Positions 24,951 to 33,607 of a stretch of DNA of 49,185 bases are shown here, one piece after another. Each line of letters opens with the position of its first letter. Within the stretch, counting starts at the first letter, position 1. The stretch covers positions 1-49,185 of the forward strand of contig JAGWTU010000038.1 of the NCBI GenBank assembly GCA_028868825.1, read 5' to 3'. The notes under the pieces are model-generated. The model had not been told where the DNA came from. It made no database searches and saw only the letters and a program-made list of their open reading frames with translations. Both the position numbers and the translations under genes were made by a program. This stretch comes from Burkholderiales bacterium. Its GTDB lineage: Bacteria; Pseudomonadota; Gammaproteobacteria; Burkholderiales; Burkholderiaceae_C.

Positions 24951-25574
24951 GTGTCCCAATATTTCGAAGTCCACCCGCAGAACCCGCAGGCCCGCTTGCT
25001 CAAGCAGGCGGCGGCCATCCTCCAGGCCGGCGGCATCGCCGCGATCCCGACCGACTCGAGCTACGCGCTGGTGTGCCGGCTCGACGACAAGGCGGCGGCC
25101 GAGAACCTGCGCCGGGTGCGCCAGGTCGACGACAAGCACCACCTGACGCTGTTGTGCCGCGACTTGAGCGAGCTCGCGAGCTACGCCCGCGTCGACAACC
25201 GCCAGTACCGGCTGCTCAAGCTCGGCACGCCCGGGCCCTACACCTACATCCTCGAAGCGACCAAGGAAGTGCCGCGGCGGCTGTCGCACCCGTCGCGGCG
25301 CACGATCGGGCTGCGCGTGCCCGACCACCGCGTGACGCAGGAGCTGCTGGCGCTGTTCGGCGAGCCGCTGCTGGCGACGACGCTGATCCTGCCCGGAGAG
25401 ACCGAGCCCTTGAACGATGCCAGCGAGATCGCCGACCGGCTGGGCAAATCGCTGCAGGCCGTCGTCGACGCCGGCGCCTGCCCGATGCAGCCGACGACGG
25501 TGATCGACCTCAGCGGCGACGAGCCGGTGCTGGTGCGCCAGGGGCGCGGCGAGCTGGCGCGGCTGGGGCTCTAG
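24951..25574 (+). CDS. YciO/YrdC/Sua5 family protein (L-threonylcarbamoyladenylate synthase-like)
   Basis: A 207-aa YrdC-domain protein that starts at a GTG (MSQYFEVHPQNPQA). Recognisable family motifs are GGIAAIPTDSSYAL, KHHLTLLCRDL, GPYTYILEATKEVP and RTIGLRVPDH. The N-terminus and length fit the YciO subgroup rather than the essential TsaC, so involvement in t6A tRNA modification is uncertain. It lies 21 bp after the fumarase gene, same strand. Confidence 0.88.
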   Translation: MSQYFEVHPQNPQARLLKQAAAILQAGGIAAIPTDSSYALVCRLDDKAAAENLRRVRQVDDKHHLTLLCRDLSELASYARVDNRQYRLLKLGTPGPYTYILEATKEVPRRLSHPSRRTIGLRVPDHRVTQELLALFGEPLLATTLILPGETEPLNDASEIADRLGKSLQAVVDAGACPMQPTTVIDLSGDEPVLVRQGRGELARLGL

Positions 25575-25605
25575 GCGCCCGCGCTCCAGGCCCGCTCGCT
25601 TTCGG

Positions 25606-25971
25606 CTAGCCGGCCGGCGCCAGTGCGGCGTGCAGCTGGCGCGGATCGAAGCCGAGCATCAAACGGCCGCGCACGCGGATCAGCGGTGTGCCGGGCGCAC
25701 CGCTGGCCTCGAAATCGACGCGGCATTGCGCATCGGTCTCGATCTGGCATTCGCTGAACGGGATGCGGTAGGCGGTGAACCAGAACCTGGCCGAAGCGCA
25801 GATCGGGCAGGTCGCCGACGAGAGCATGCGGATGTCACCCGGCCGGGCGAGCGCGGCGACGCGAGGCCCCAGTTCACGCTCGGTGCGTCCGGCCCACCAG
25901 GAAGCGGCGCCGCTGACGGCGCAGACGAGGACGAAGAGCCCCAGCAGTTCGCGCCGGCTTGCCGCTGCCAT
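25606..25971 (-). CDS. Membrane-anchored thioredoxin/glutaredoxin-fold protein
   Basis: A 121-aa protein with an N-terminal hydrophobic segment (residues 9-26), then a thioredoxin-like domain with the redox motif SSATCPICASA (CPIC, about residues 55-58) and a cis-Pro loop GAPGTPLIRV. Two further cysteines occur in SECQIETDAQC. By fold it is a small periplasm-facing or membrane-tethered disulfide protein or glutaredoxin relative; the partner is unknown. It is the last gene of a minus-strand run behind RidA (12-bp gap). Confidence 0.72.
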   Translation of the reverse strand: MAAASRRELLGLFVLVCAVSGAASWWAGRTERELGPRVAALARPGDIRMLSSATCPICASARFWFTAYRIPFSECQIETDAQCRVDFEASGAPGTPLIRVRGRLMLGFDPRQLHAALAPAG

Positions 25972-25983
25972 CGCAGCGCGCCT

Positions 25984-26328
25984 TCAGAGCGCCGCGGTGA
26001 CGATCATCTCGACCCGCCACTCGGGCTTGGCCAGATGCGCCTGCACCGTCGCCCGCGCCGGCGCCTGGCCGGCGGGCAGCCAGCGCTCCCAGACCTCGTT
26101 GAGCGCCGGAAAGTCGGCCAGGTCCTTGAGGAAGATCTCCACGCGCAGCAGCTTGCCCTTGTCGCTGCCGGCGCGCGCCAGCAGCGCGTCGATGGCGGCC
26201 AGCACCTGGCGCGTCTGGCCGCTGATGTCCTGGCTGGCATCGGCGGCGACCTGGCCGGCGAGATAGCACACGCCGTTGTGGACCGTCATTTCGCAGAGCC
26301 GGGCTCCGACGTCGTATCGCTGGATCAT
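25984..26328 (-). CDS. RidA/YjgF/Rid family protein
   Basis: A 114-aa single-domain Rid protein, starting MIQRYDVGARLCEM. NGVCYLAGQVAAD, QVLAAIDALLARAGSDKGKL and PARATVQAHLAKPEWRVEM are the family blocks; RidA-type members hydrolyse reactive imine/enamine intermediates. The usual catalytic Arg of RidA is present in PARATVQ. The ATG at 26328 is directly after the plsY stop (1 bp apart), so the two are cotranscribed. An extended start upstream would read inside plsY and is rejected. Confidence 0.9.
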   Translation of the reverse strand: MIQRYDVGARLCEMTVHNGVCYLAGQVAADASQDISGQTRQVLAAIDALLARAGSDKGKLLRVEIFLKDLADFPALNEVWERWLPAGQAPARATVQAHLAKPEWRVEMIVTAAL

Positions 26329-26329
26329 T

Positions 26330-27028
26330 TCAGTGGTGTCCCTTGTGATGTTTCGGATGGCGCTGCGCATGCGGCTTGGCGACATGCACCGCGGCAGCCG
26401 AGGCGGCCACGGCGGGCGCCGATTTCTGGCCGATCTTGCCCTCGGTGCCGGCCAGCAGCTTGCGGATGTTGCCCTCGTGGCGCCAGACCAGCAGCAGGCT
26501 CATCGGCACGATGGCCAGCACGGTCGGGTCGAGCCCCCAGATCAGCGCCTGGTAGAACGGCGCGAACAGCGCCGCCGTCAGCGCCGCGAGCGAGGAATAG
26601 CGGAAGAAGACGGCCATCACGACCCAGGTCGCGAGCGTGCACAGGCCCAGCGTCGGATTGATCGCCATGATCACGCCTGCCGCAGTCGCCACGCCCTTGC
26701 CGCCCTTGAAGTGGAAGAAGACCGGCCAGAGGTGACCGACGAAGGCCGCCAGCCCGGTGAACGCCGCCACCGTCTCGCCCAGGCCGACGCGCGGGCCGTA
26801 GATCAGCACCAGCAGCACCGGCACATAGCCCTTGAGCGCGTCGAGCGCCAGCGTCAGCATCGCCGCGCCGCGGTGGCCCGAGCGCAGCACGTTGGTCGCA
26901 CCCGGGTTGCCGCTGCCGTAGCTGCGCGGGTCCGCGAGGCCGAAGGCCCGGCTGACGAGGACGGCGTACGAGAGCGAGCCGACGAGGTAGCCGCCGAACA
27001 GTGCGACGAGGATCCAGAGCGCATTCAT
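26330..27028 (-). CDS. plsY: Glycerol-3-phosphate acyltransferase PlsY
   Basis: A 232-aa integral membrane acyltransferase that uses acyl-phosphate to make lysophosphatidate, the first step of phospholipid synthesis. Family motifs are present: YGSGNPGATNVLRSG, FKGGKGVAT and the RHEGNIRKLL block near the C-terminus. About five hydrophobic segments are visible. The last ~40 residues are an extra Ala-then-His/Lys-rich tail (SAAAVHVAKPHAQRHPKHH), absent from typical PlsY of ~200 aa. It is followed directly by ridA. Confidence 0.95.
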   Translation of the reverse strand: MNALWILVALFGGYLVGSLSYAVLVSRAFGLADPRSYGSGNPGATNVLRSGHRGAAMLTLALDALKGYVPVLLVLIYGPRVGLGETVAAFTGLAAFVGHLWPVFFHFKGGKGVATAAGVIMAINPTLGLCTLATWVVMAVFFRYSSLAALTAALFAPFYQALIWGLDPTVLAIVPMSLLLVWRHEGNIRKLLAGTEGKIGQKSAPAVAASAAAVHVAKPHAQRHPKHHKGHH

Positions 27029-27057
27029 GGGGAGCGGAGTTTACGTTCAGCAGCCGC

Positions 27058-27552
27058 TCAACCGGCCAGCGCGCAGCGCACCGGCCGCGCCGCCAGCAGT
27101 TCGGTCAGCACGGACGGCGCGATGCCGACGAGGTAGCCGCGGCGGCCGCCGTTGATGTAGATCGTCGGCAGCTCGAGCACGCCGGCCTCGACATAGACCG
27201 GCATCGCCTTGCGCACGCCGAAGGGCGAGGTGCCGCCGACGAGGTAGCCGCTGTGGCGCTGCGCGACTTCGGGCTTGCACGGCTCGACCGCCTTGGCGCC
27301 GATCTCGCGCGCCAGGTTCTTCGTGCTGACCTGGCAATCGCCGTGCATCAGCACGATCAGCGGCTGCGCCCGCTCGTCCTGCATCACCAGCGTCTTCACG
27401 ACCGCGTGTTCGGCGACGCCGAGCTGGCGCGCCGATTCGGCCGTGCCGCCATGGTCGACGTAGTCGTACGGGTGCTCGCTGAACGCGACCCCCGCGGCGC
27501 GCAGCTGCTGCGTCGCCGGCGTCTCGCTGACATGCTTGTCCTTCTTCGCCAT
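27058..27552 (-). CDS. ybaK: Cys-tRNA(Pro)/Cys-tRNA(Cys) deacylase YbaK
   Basis: A 164-aa YbaK/EbsC-type editing protein that hydrolyses Cys from mischarged tRNA(Pro). Family features are HPYDYVDHGGTAESARQLG, KTLVMQDE, STKNLAREIG and GGTSPFGVRKAMPVYVE. The ATG at 27552 begins MAKKDKHVSETPATQ, standard for the subgroup. It lies 16 bp downstream of the murA-like gene and ahead of plsY on the same strand. Confidence 0.95.
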   Translation of the reverse strand: MAKKDKHVSETPATQQLRAAGVAFSEHPYDYVDHGGTAESARQLGVAEHAVVKTLVMQDERAQPLIVLMHGDCQVSTKNLAREIGAKAVEPCKPEVAQRHSGYLVGGTSPFGVRKAMPVYVEAGVLELPTIYINGGRRGYLVGIAPSVLTELLAARPVRCALAG

Positions 27553-27568
27553 GCCGGACCTGCCTCGA

Positions 27569-28870
27569 TCAATCCCCTTCGACCCATTCGATCTGCGCGC
27601 CCAGCATGCGGATGTTCTCGGCGAAATGCGGGTGCGCGCGCCGCACCGGCGTCGCGTTCTTGATCACCGACTTGCCCGGGATGCTCGCCGCCAGCATCAG
27701 CAGCGCGATGGCGACGCGGATGATGTACGGGCTCTCGACCTCGGCCGGCGCCAGCGGCTTGCCGCCGAAGGTGATGATGCGGTGCGGGTCGGCCATGAAG
27801 GCATGGGCGCCGAACTTGCCCAGCTCCGAGGTCCAGCCCATCGCGCCCTCGTAGACCTTGTTCCAGAACATCGCGCTGCCCTGCGCCTTGACACCCAGCG
27901 CGACGAAGATCGGCAGCAGGTCCACCGGCAGGTAGGGCCAGGGCGCGGCCTCGATCTTCTGCAGGATGTTCTGCGTGAACGGCTCGCGCACGCGCAGCGG
28001 GCCGTCGACGACGGTGTGCGACCAGCCGCCCTCGTGGACGATGCGCACGCCGAACTTCGCGAACGTGCGGTCGATGAGCGGGAACTGCTCGGGGGCCGAG
28101 TTCTTCACCGTGATGCAGCCGCCGGTGATGGCCCCGAGCGCCATGAAGGTGACGGCCTCGTGGAAGTCCTCGGCGAAGCGGAATTCGGTGCCGCCCAGGC
28201 GGTCGACGCCGTGCACCGTCAGCCGGCTCGTGCCGATGCCCTCGATGCGCGCGCCGAGCTGGACCATGAAATGGCAGAACTCCTGCACATGCGGCTCGCT
28301 GGCCGCGTTCGTCAGCGTCGAGGTGCCGCGGGCCAGCGCGGCGCACAGCACGAAGTTCTCGGTCGTCGTGACGCTGGCGTAATCCAGCCAATGGTGGTTG
28401 GCCCTCAGGCCCGAGTCGGCATGGATGATCAGCGCCTCGCGGCTGCGCTCGACGCGGCAGCCGAAGCGCTCCATGACCTCGACATGGGGGTCGATCTCGC
28501 GCACGCCCAGCGTGCAGCCCTGGACGTCGTTCTCGATGCGCGCGACGCCGAAGCGCGCCAGCAGCGGCGGCACCAGCATCACGCTGGAGCGCATCTCCTC
28601 GGGCAGGTGGTGGCGCAGCGGGTCGAACGTCGTCTCGCGGTGGTGCACGTCGAGGACGCCGCCGGCGTAGTCGACGGTGACCTCGCTGCCGAGCATGCGG
28701 AAGATCTCGACGATCTTGCGCACGTCGGTGATCTCGGGGATGCCGAGCAGGCGCACCGGCTGCTGCGTCAGCAGCGTCGCGCAGAGGATGGGGAGGACGG
28801 CGTTCTTGTTCGCCGAGGGGACGATGCGGCCGGTCAGCGGCTGGCCGCCGTGGACGATGAGGTTCGCCAT
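27569..28870 (-). CDS. UDP-N-acetylglucosamine 1-carboxyvinyltransferase, divergent MurA paralogue
   Basis: A 433-aa EPT-fold enzyme. It keeps the MurA catalytic Cys in NDVQGCTLG, Lys/Asn in SANKNAVLP, the Asp in LPVDLLP, and Arg in EMRSSV. Many surrounding residues differ from canonical betaproteobacterial MurA, which normally begins MDKLLIRGG and lies near the his operon. This protein belongs to the second MurA-like group I know from Burkholderiales, so it may act on UDP-GlcNAc in peptidoglycan synthesis or on a related substrate. It heads a minus-strand run with ybaK. The ATG at 28870 is the start of similarity. Symbol left blank because it may not be the main MurA. Confidence 0.88.
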   Translation of the reverse strand: MANLIVHGGQPLTGRIVPSANKNAVLPILCATLLTQQPVRLLGIPEITDVRKIVEIFRMLGSEVTVDYAGGVLDVHHRETTFDPLRHHLPEEMRSSVMLVPPLLARFGVARIENDVQGCTLGVREIDPHVEVMERFGCRVERSREALIIHADSGLRANHHWLDYASVTTTENFVLCAALARGTSTLTNAASEPHVQEFCHFMVQLGARIEGIGTSRLTVHGVDRLGGTEFRFAEDFHEAVTFMALGAITGGCITVKNSAPEQFPLIDRTFAKFGVRIVHEGGWSHTVVDGPLRVREPFTQNILQKIEAAPWPYLPVDLLPIFVALGVKAQGSAMFWNKVYEGAMGWTSELGKFGAHAFMADPHRIITFGGKPLAPAEVESPYIIRVAIALLMLAASIPGKSVIKNATPVRRAHPHFAENIRMLGAQIEWVEGD

Positions 28871-29013
28871 GTGGGGGATCGGAATCGCGGATGAAAACGT
28901 GATTGTCACAGCCCGCGCGGCTTCGATGTCACGAGGCGCCCGATTCGTGACCGGAAGTGACGGCGCGGGCGGGAATTCGGTGCCGCGCAGGGGGCCGCCG
29001 CTATCCTTCCCCG

Positions 29014-29670
29014 ATGCCCTATGCCGCCCAGCGACGCCCCCGACCCGGCGCCCTGGTGGCCGTCGGCGCGCTGCATCTGGCGGGCCTCGTGCTGCTCGTG
29101 CAACTGCGGCCCTGGGGCGATCACGGCGCCCGCCTGCCCGAGCCGGCACCGCTGTGGGTGCGCCTGCTGGACCTGAGGCCACCGCCACCGCAGGCGGCGG
29201 CCGCGCCACGCAGCGTGCCGACGCGACGCCACGCGCTCCCCGCTCGACAACCCCAGGCCGCGGCGCCCGAGCCGCAGCCGATCTCGCAGCCAGGACCCGC
29301 ACCGACGCCCGCGCCATCCGGCGCGGTGCCCGATGCCGCCGCCGTCGCCACGCCGGCCGCATCGGCGCCGTCGAAGCCATTGGACCTGCGCCTGCCGCTG
29401 GCGCGCAACGCGCCCTGGCGCCAGCGCTCGCCGGCGCAGGACGACCCGCGCGCCAACACGCGGCCCGAGACCTTCGAGGAAAAGATCGCCGGCGCGATGG
29501 GCGGCGACGGCGTCTGGCGAACCGAACGCATCGATTACGACCATATGCGGCTCCAGCGCGGCGACACCTGTGTCGATCTCCAGCGCACGCGCGCACAGCA
29601 GATCGATCCGATGTCGCCGCATACGCGCGACCTGCCCTGGCTGGCCGGCCGCGCCTATCGATGCCGCTAG
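29014..29670 (+). CDS. Hypothetical membrane-anchored protein with Pro/Ala linker
   Basis: A 218-aa protein. After a basic N-terminus there is one hydrophobic helix (about residues 13-31), a long Pro/Ala/Gln-rich region (about 45-125), and a C-terminal ~90 residues with RPETFEEKIAGAMGGDGVW and two Cys (GDTCVDL, AYRCR). The layout resembles TonB or other inner-membrane-anchored periplasmic proteins with an extended linker, but the C-terminal domain is not TonB. Function unknown. It precedes the HD-GYP gene by 93 bp, and the sigma28-like promoter lies between them, so they may be separate units. Start at ATG 29014 is provisional. Confidence 0.65.
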   Translation: MPYAAQRRPRPGALVAVGALHLAGLVLLVQLRPWGDHGARLPEPAPLWVRLLDLRPPPPQAAAAPRSVPTRRHALPARQPQAAAPEPQPISQPGPAPTPAPSGAVPDAAAVATPAASAPSKPLDLRLPLARNAPWRQRSPAQDDPRANTRPETFEEKIAGAMGGDGVWRTERIDYDHMRLQRGDTCVDLQRTRAQQIDPMSPHTRDLPWLAGRAYRCR

Positions 29671-29695
29671 GGCCCAAGGCGTCACGCTTGCCGCT

Positions 29696-29722
29696 TCAAG
29701 TTTGTGACAGGGGGGCCGAAAT
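29696..29722 (+). promoter_or_regulatory. Sigma28 (FliA)-type promoter
   Basis: TCAAGTTT (29696-29703), then exactly 11 bp, then GCCGAAAT (29715-29722). The enterobacterial FliA consensus is TAAAGTTT-N11-GCCGATAA, so the match is 13/16 with correct spacing. It lies 41 bp before the ATG of the HD-GYP gene. Confidence 0.6.
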
Positions 29723-29763
29723 CCGGTCGTCACCCTCGCCACAGGCTCAGCCGCAGTCCCAGC

Positions 29764-30885
29764 ATGCCCTACGCAGAACTCTCGACCGTCAGCCACCGGG
29801 TGCGCCTGGGCGCGCCCCTGCCCTTCAACGTCCGCGACGCCGACCGCACGCTGCTGCTGGCGCGCGGCCAGCAGGTCGAGTCACCGGAGCAACTCAGGGC
29901 GCTGTTCGAGCGCGGCGCGCTCGTCGACCTGACCGAATTGCGCAGCCCGCGCGACGAGATCCGCCAAGCGCCGCGCGCCGAACTGCCGCGGCTGTGGACG
30001 AACTGCCTCGACCGCGTCTCGCAGACCCTGCTCGAACCCCGGGCCGAAGGCTATGCCGCCGCGCTCGACGAGGCCGCGAGTCCGGTGCAGGCGCTGATCG
30101 AACGCGACCCCGACCTCGCGATCTTCCAGGTGCTGCGCCAGGGCAACGGCGCCGACGTCACCTACGCCGCTCAGCGCTCGCTGCAGACCGCCATCACCGG
30201 CTACCTCGTCGCCCAGCGGCTGGCCTGGGACCCCGAGCAGTGCGAGCGTGCCTTCAAGGTCATGCTGACGATGAACGTCTCGATGCTGGCGCTCCAGGGC
30301 CAGCTCGCGCGCCAGGCCGGCCAGCCGACCGCGGCGCAACGCGACGAACTGCAATCGCACCCGCTGCGCAGCGTGCGCATGCTCGAGCAGGCCGGCATCA
30401 CCGACGAGGTCTGGCTCCACGCCGTGCTCTGCCACCACGAGCAGGAGGACGGCCAGGGCTACCCGCGCGGCATCAGCGAGCCGGGCGAACTCGCCTCGCT
30501 GGCGCGGCGCGCCGATGTCTACACCTCCAAGCTGTCGGCGCGCAGTTCGCGCGCCGCGATCTCGGCCGACCTCGCCGGGCGCCAGATGTTCATGCAGGAC
30601 CCCGGCCACCCGATGACGGCGGCGCTGGTCAAGGAGTTCGGGATCTACCCGCCGGGCTGCTTCGTGCGCCTGGCTTCGGGCGCCACCGGCATCGTCGTTC
30701 GCCGCGGCGCGACGATCACGACGCCGCATGTCGCCTGCCTCACCGACGAACGCGGCGCGCCGCTGGCCGCACCGCGCGAGGTCGACACCGGCGTGCGCAG
30801 CCATGCCGTGGCCGGCGTCGTCGGCGAGGGCATGGTCAATCTGCGGCTGTCGCTGGATCGGCTGGCCGCCCTCGTCACGGCCTGA
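29764..30885 (+). CDS. HD-GYP domain protein with degenerate HD motif
   Basis: A 373-aa protein. The C-terminal half is HD-GYP-like: LQSHPLRSVRMLEQAG (His199) and HHEQEDGQGYP (224-234) are present. At the expected HD position the sequence is LTMNVSMLALQ (about 168-178), so the metal-binding His-Asp pair is missing. The enzyme class degrades cyclic di-GMP; this one may be inactive or act as a sensor/adaptor. The N-terminal ~100 residues (FNVRDADRTLLLARGQ) resemble the conserved N-terminal domain found on Burkholderiales HD-GYP proteins, and a beta-rich tail follows (after ~280). The sigma28-like promoter upstream points to the flagellar regulon. Confidence 0.82.
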   Translation: MPYAELSTVSHRVRLGAPLPFNVRDADRTLLLARGQQVESPEQLRALFERGALVDLTELRSPRDEIRQAPRAELPRLWTNCLDRVSQTLLEPRAEGYAAALDEAASPVQALIERDPDLAIFQVLRQGNGADVTYAAQRSLQTAITGYLVAQRLAWDPEQCERAFKVMLTMNVSMLALQGQLARQAGQPTAAQRDELQSHPLRSVRMLEQAGITDEVWLHAVLCHHEQEDGQGYPRGISEPGELASLARRADVYTSKLSARSSRAAISADLAGRQMFMQDPGHPMTAALVKEFGIYPPGCFVRLASGATGIVVRRGATITTPHVACLTDERGAPLAAPREVDTGVRSHAVAGVVGEGMVNLRLSLDRLAALVTA

Positions 30886-30933
30886 GCCCTGGCCGCCTGA
30901 GCAGTCATCGCCTGATGCGTCAGCGCGGGCGCT

Positions 30934-31413
30934 TCAGCGCCGGAAGCGCTCGAGCGCGTCGCCGCTGACGCGGCAGATGCGCCACTCGGGCAGCAGCTTC
31001 GCGCCCATGCGCTCGTAGAAGCCGATCGCGTTCGCGTTCCAGTCGAGCACGCTCCATTCGAAGCGGCCGCAGCCGCGATCGACGGCGAGCGCGCCCAGGT
31101 GCTCGAGCAGCGACTTGCCGATGCCGCTGCCGCGATGCGCCGGCCGCACGTAGAGATCCTCGAGATAGAGCCCGGGGCGGCCGAGGAAGGTCGAGAAGTT
31201 CGGGAAGAAGAGCGCGAAGCCGACGACGGCGCCGCCGACCTCGGCCACGACCGCCTCGGCCGCCGGCCGCGGCCCGAACAGCTGCGGCGCCAGGCTCTGC
31301 GGCGTGACGACGACGAGATGGGCGAGATGCTCGAATTCGGCGAGTTCGCGGATCAGCGCGACGATGGCCTCGACATCGTCGGGCGTGGCGGAGCGGATGG
31401 CGGTTTGTGTCAT
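30934..31413 (-). CDS. GNAT family N-acetyltransferase
   Basis: A 159-aa GNAT protein. Motif A is YVRPAHRGSGIGKSLLEHL, with the acetyl-CoA pyrophosphate loop RGSGIG; LYLEDLYV and GFYERMGAKLLPEW are other conserved blocks. The overall order is that of the SSAT/thialysine acetyltransferase branch, but the substrate cannot be assigned. It stands alone, divergent from the alpha/beta hydrolase with a 37-bp gap. Confidence 0.88.
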   Translation of the reverse strand: MTQTAIRSATPDDVEAIVALIRELAEFEHLAHLVVVTPQSLAPQLFGPRPAAEAVVAEVGGAVVGFALFFPNFSTFLGRPGLYLEDLYVRPAHRGSGIGKSLLEHLGALAVDRGCGRFEWSVLDWNANAIGFYERMGAKLLPEWRICRVSGDALERFRR

Positions 31414-31450
31414 GCACGCGATTCTCGGTCCCCTGCCCTACAGTGGCGCC

Positions 31451-32383
31451 ATGACGACCCCTTACGAACCCCTGCGCGCCGCGCGGCCGCGCTTCCTGCC
31501 GCTGCGCGGCATCCGCTACCACCTGCACGAATGGGGCGACATCGCCACGGCGGCGCCCGAGCGGCCGCTGCTCGTGCTGCTGCACGGCTGGATGGACGTC
31601 GGCGCCTCGTTCCAGTTCATGGTCGACGCGCTCGCCCGGGCCGAGGGCTTCGAGCGCGCCGTCGTCGCCCCCGACTGGCGCGGCTTCGGCCTCAGCCAGG
31701 GGCCGGCGACCGACAGCTACTGGTTCCCGGACTACCTGGGCGATCTCGACGCGCTGCTCGACAAGTTGCTCGAAAAAGCGGCCCCCGGCGCCGCCGTCGA
31801 CCTCGTCGGCCACAGCATGGGCGGCAATGTCGCGATGAGCTACGCCGGGGTGCGGCCGCGGCGCGTGCGCCGGCTCGTCAATCTCGAGGGCTACGGCATG
31901 CCGGCGACCGACCCGGCGCAGGCGCCGGCGCGGCTCGTGCGCTGGCTCGACGAGCTGAAGTCGCCGCAGTCGATGCGCGACTACGACGACCTCGACGCCG
32001 TGGCCGCGCGGCTGCGCGCCAACAACCCGCGCCTGGCGGCCGACCAGGCGGCCTGGCTGGCGCCGCATTGGTCGCGGCTGACGCCGTCGGGCCGGCGCGA
32101 GCTGCTCGCCGACGCGGCGCACAAGCGCGTCAATCCGGTGCCCTACCGCGTCGACGAGACGCTGGCCGCCTGGCGGCTGATCGCGGCGCCGCTGCTCTTC
32201 GTCGAGGGCGACGCCTCGGGGCCCGATGCGACCTTCCGCGGCCGCTACCCGGCGGCCGAGTTCGACGCCCGGCTCGCCGCCGTGCCGCGCTGCGAACGCG
32301 CGACGCTGGCCGACGCCGGTCATATGCTGCACCACGACCAGCCGGCGGCATTGGCGGCCCTGCTCGCGCGCTTCCTCGCATGA
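31451..32383 (+). CDS. Alpha/beta hydrolase fold protein
   Basis: A 310-aa alpha/beta hydrolase. LLHGWMD forms the oxyanion loop, GHSMGG holds the nucleophilic Ser (near residue 120) and the C-terminal GHMLHHDQP carries the catalytic His. The substrate is not indicated. The ATG at 31451 is the first codon of the similar region. prfB follows after 37 bp on the same strand. Confidence 0.9.
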   Translation: MTTPYEPLRAARPRFLPLRGIRYHLHEWGDIATAAPERPLLVLLHGWMDVGASFQFMVDALARAEGFERAVVAPDWRGFGLSQGPATDSYWFPDYLGDLDALLDKLLEKAAPGAAVDLVGHSMGGNVAMSYAGVRPRRVRRLVNLEGYGMPATDPAQAPARLVRWLDELKSPQSMRDYDDLDAVAARLRANNPRLAADQAAWLAPHWSRLTPSGRRELLADAAHKRVNPVPYRVDETLAAWRLIAAPLLFVEGDASGPDATFRGRYPAAEFDARLAAVPRCERATLADAGHMLHHDQPAALAALLARFLA

Positions 32384-32420
32384 GAGAATCGCCGGTTTGC
32401 AAAGTACCGCCTAGGCACCC

Positions 32421-33525
32421 ATGGACGTCGAACACATCAACTCGATCGGCACGCTGCTCGCCGACCTGAGCGCGCGCACCGAGCAGCTCCGGGGGTATCT
32501 TTGACTACGACCGCAAAGCGCTGCGGCTGAACGAGGTCAACGCCGCGCTGGAGAACCCGGCGGTCTGGAACGAGCCCAAGCGGGCCCAGGAACTCGGGCG
32601 CGAGAAGAAGGCGCTGGAGAACGTCGTCGGCACCATCGACCACCTCGCCGGCAACCTCTCCGACAACCTCGAACTCTACGAGATGAGCAAGGCCGACGGC
32701 GACGACGCCGGCCTGCTGGCCATCGAGTCCGACGCCGGCGCGCTGCGCGAAACCGTCGAGCAGCTCGAATTCCGGCGCATGTTCAGCAACCCGGCCGACC
32801 CACTGAATTGCTTCGTCGACATCCAGGCCGGCGCCGGCGGCACCGAGGCCTGCGACTGGGCCTCGATGCTGCTGCGCCAGTACCTGAAATACGCCGAGCG
32901 CAAGGGCTTCAAGGCCACGCTCGAGGACGAGACCGCCGGCGACGTCGCCGGCATCAAGAGCGCGACGATCAAGATCGAGGGCGACTACGCCTTCGGCCAT
33001 CTGCGCACCGAGACCGGCGTCCACCGCCTCGTGCGCAAGAGCCCGTTCGACAGTTCGGGCGGCCGCCACACGAGCTTCGCCAGCCTCTTCGTCTATCCCG
33101 AGATCGACGACACGATCGAGATCGACATCAATCCGTCCGATGTGCGTGTCGACACCTTCCGCGCCAGCGGCGCCGGCGGCCAGCACATCAACAAGACCGA
33201 CTCGGCCGTGCGGCTGACGCATATCCCGACCGGCATCGTCGTCCAATGCCAGGACGGCCGCAGCCAGCACAGCAACCGCGACGTCGCCTGGAAGCGGCTG
33301 CGCAGCCGCCTCTACGACCACGAGATGCGCAAGCGCATGGAAGAGCAGCAGAAGCTCGAGGACACGAAGACCGATGTCGGCTGGGGCCACCAGATCCGCA
33401 GTTATGTGCTCGACCAGAGCCGCATCAAGGATCTGCGCACCAACGTCGAGACCTCGAACACGCAGAAGGTGCTCGACGGCGACCTCGATCCCTTCATCGA
33501 GGCGAGCCTGAAACAGGGCCTGTGA
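32421..33525 (+). CDS. prfB: Peptide chain release factor 2 (programmed +1 frameshift)
   Basis: RF2 recognises UGA and UAA. The first 27 codons (MDVEHINSIGTLLADLSARTE...) end at an in-frame TGA at 32502-32504; reading continues in the +1 frame from GAC at 32503, giving about 367 aa. The GGQ peptidyl-hydrolase motif is in GAGGQHINKTDSAV. The classical autoregulation applies: low RF2 lets the UGA stall and shift. The start ATG 32421 gives the standard N-terminus. The usual neighbour lysS is not here; pepN follows instead. Confidence 0.98.
32491..32505 (+). promoter_or_regulatory. prfB programmed frameshift site
   Basis: GGGGGTATCTTTGAC contains an internal Shine-Dalgarno-like G run (32491-32495), then the slippery CTT (32499-32501) and the UGA-C stop context (32502-32505). 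This is the conserved RF2 autoregulatory signal. Confidence 0.95.
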
Positions 33526-33607
33526 ACGAGCGAGCGTGAACCGCGGCGGCGCCTGCCGTCGCCGACTGCACAGAACCACCGAAGCCAAGAACATTCAGGA
33601 GACCGCC

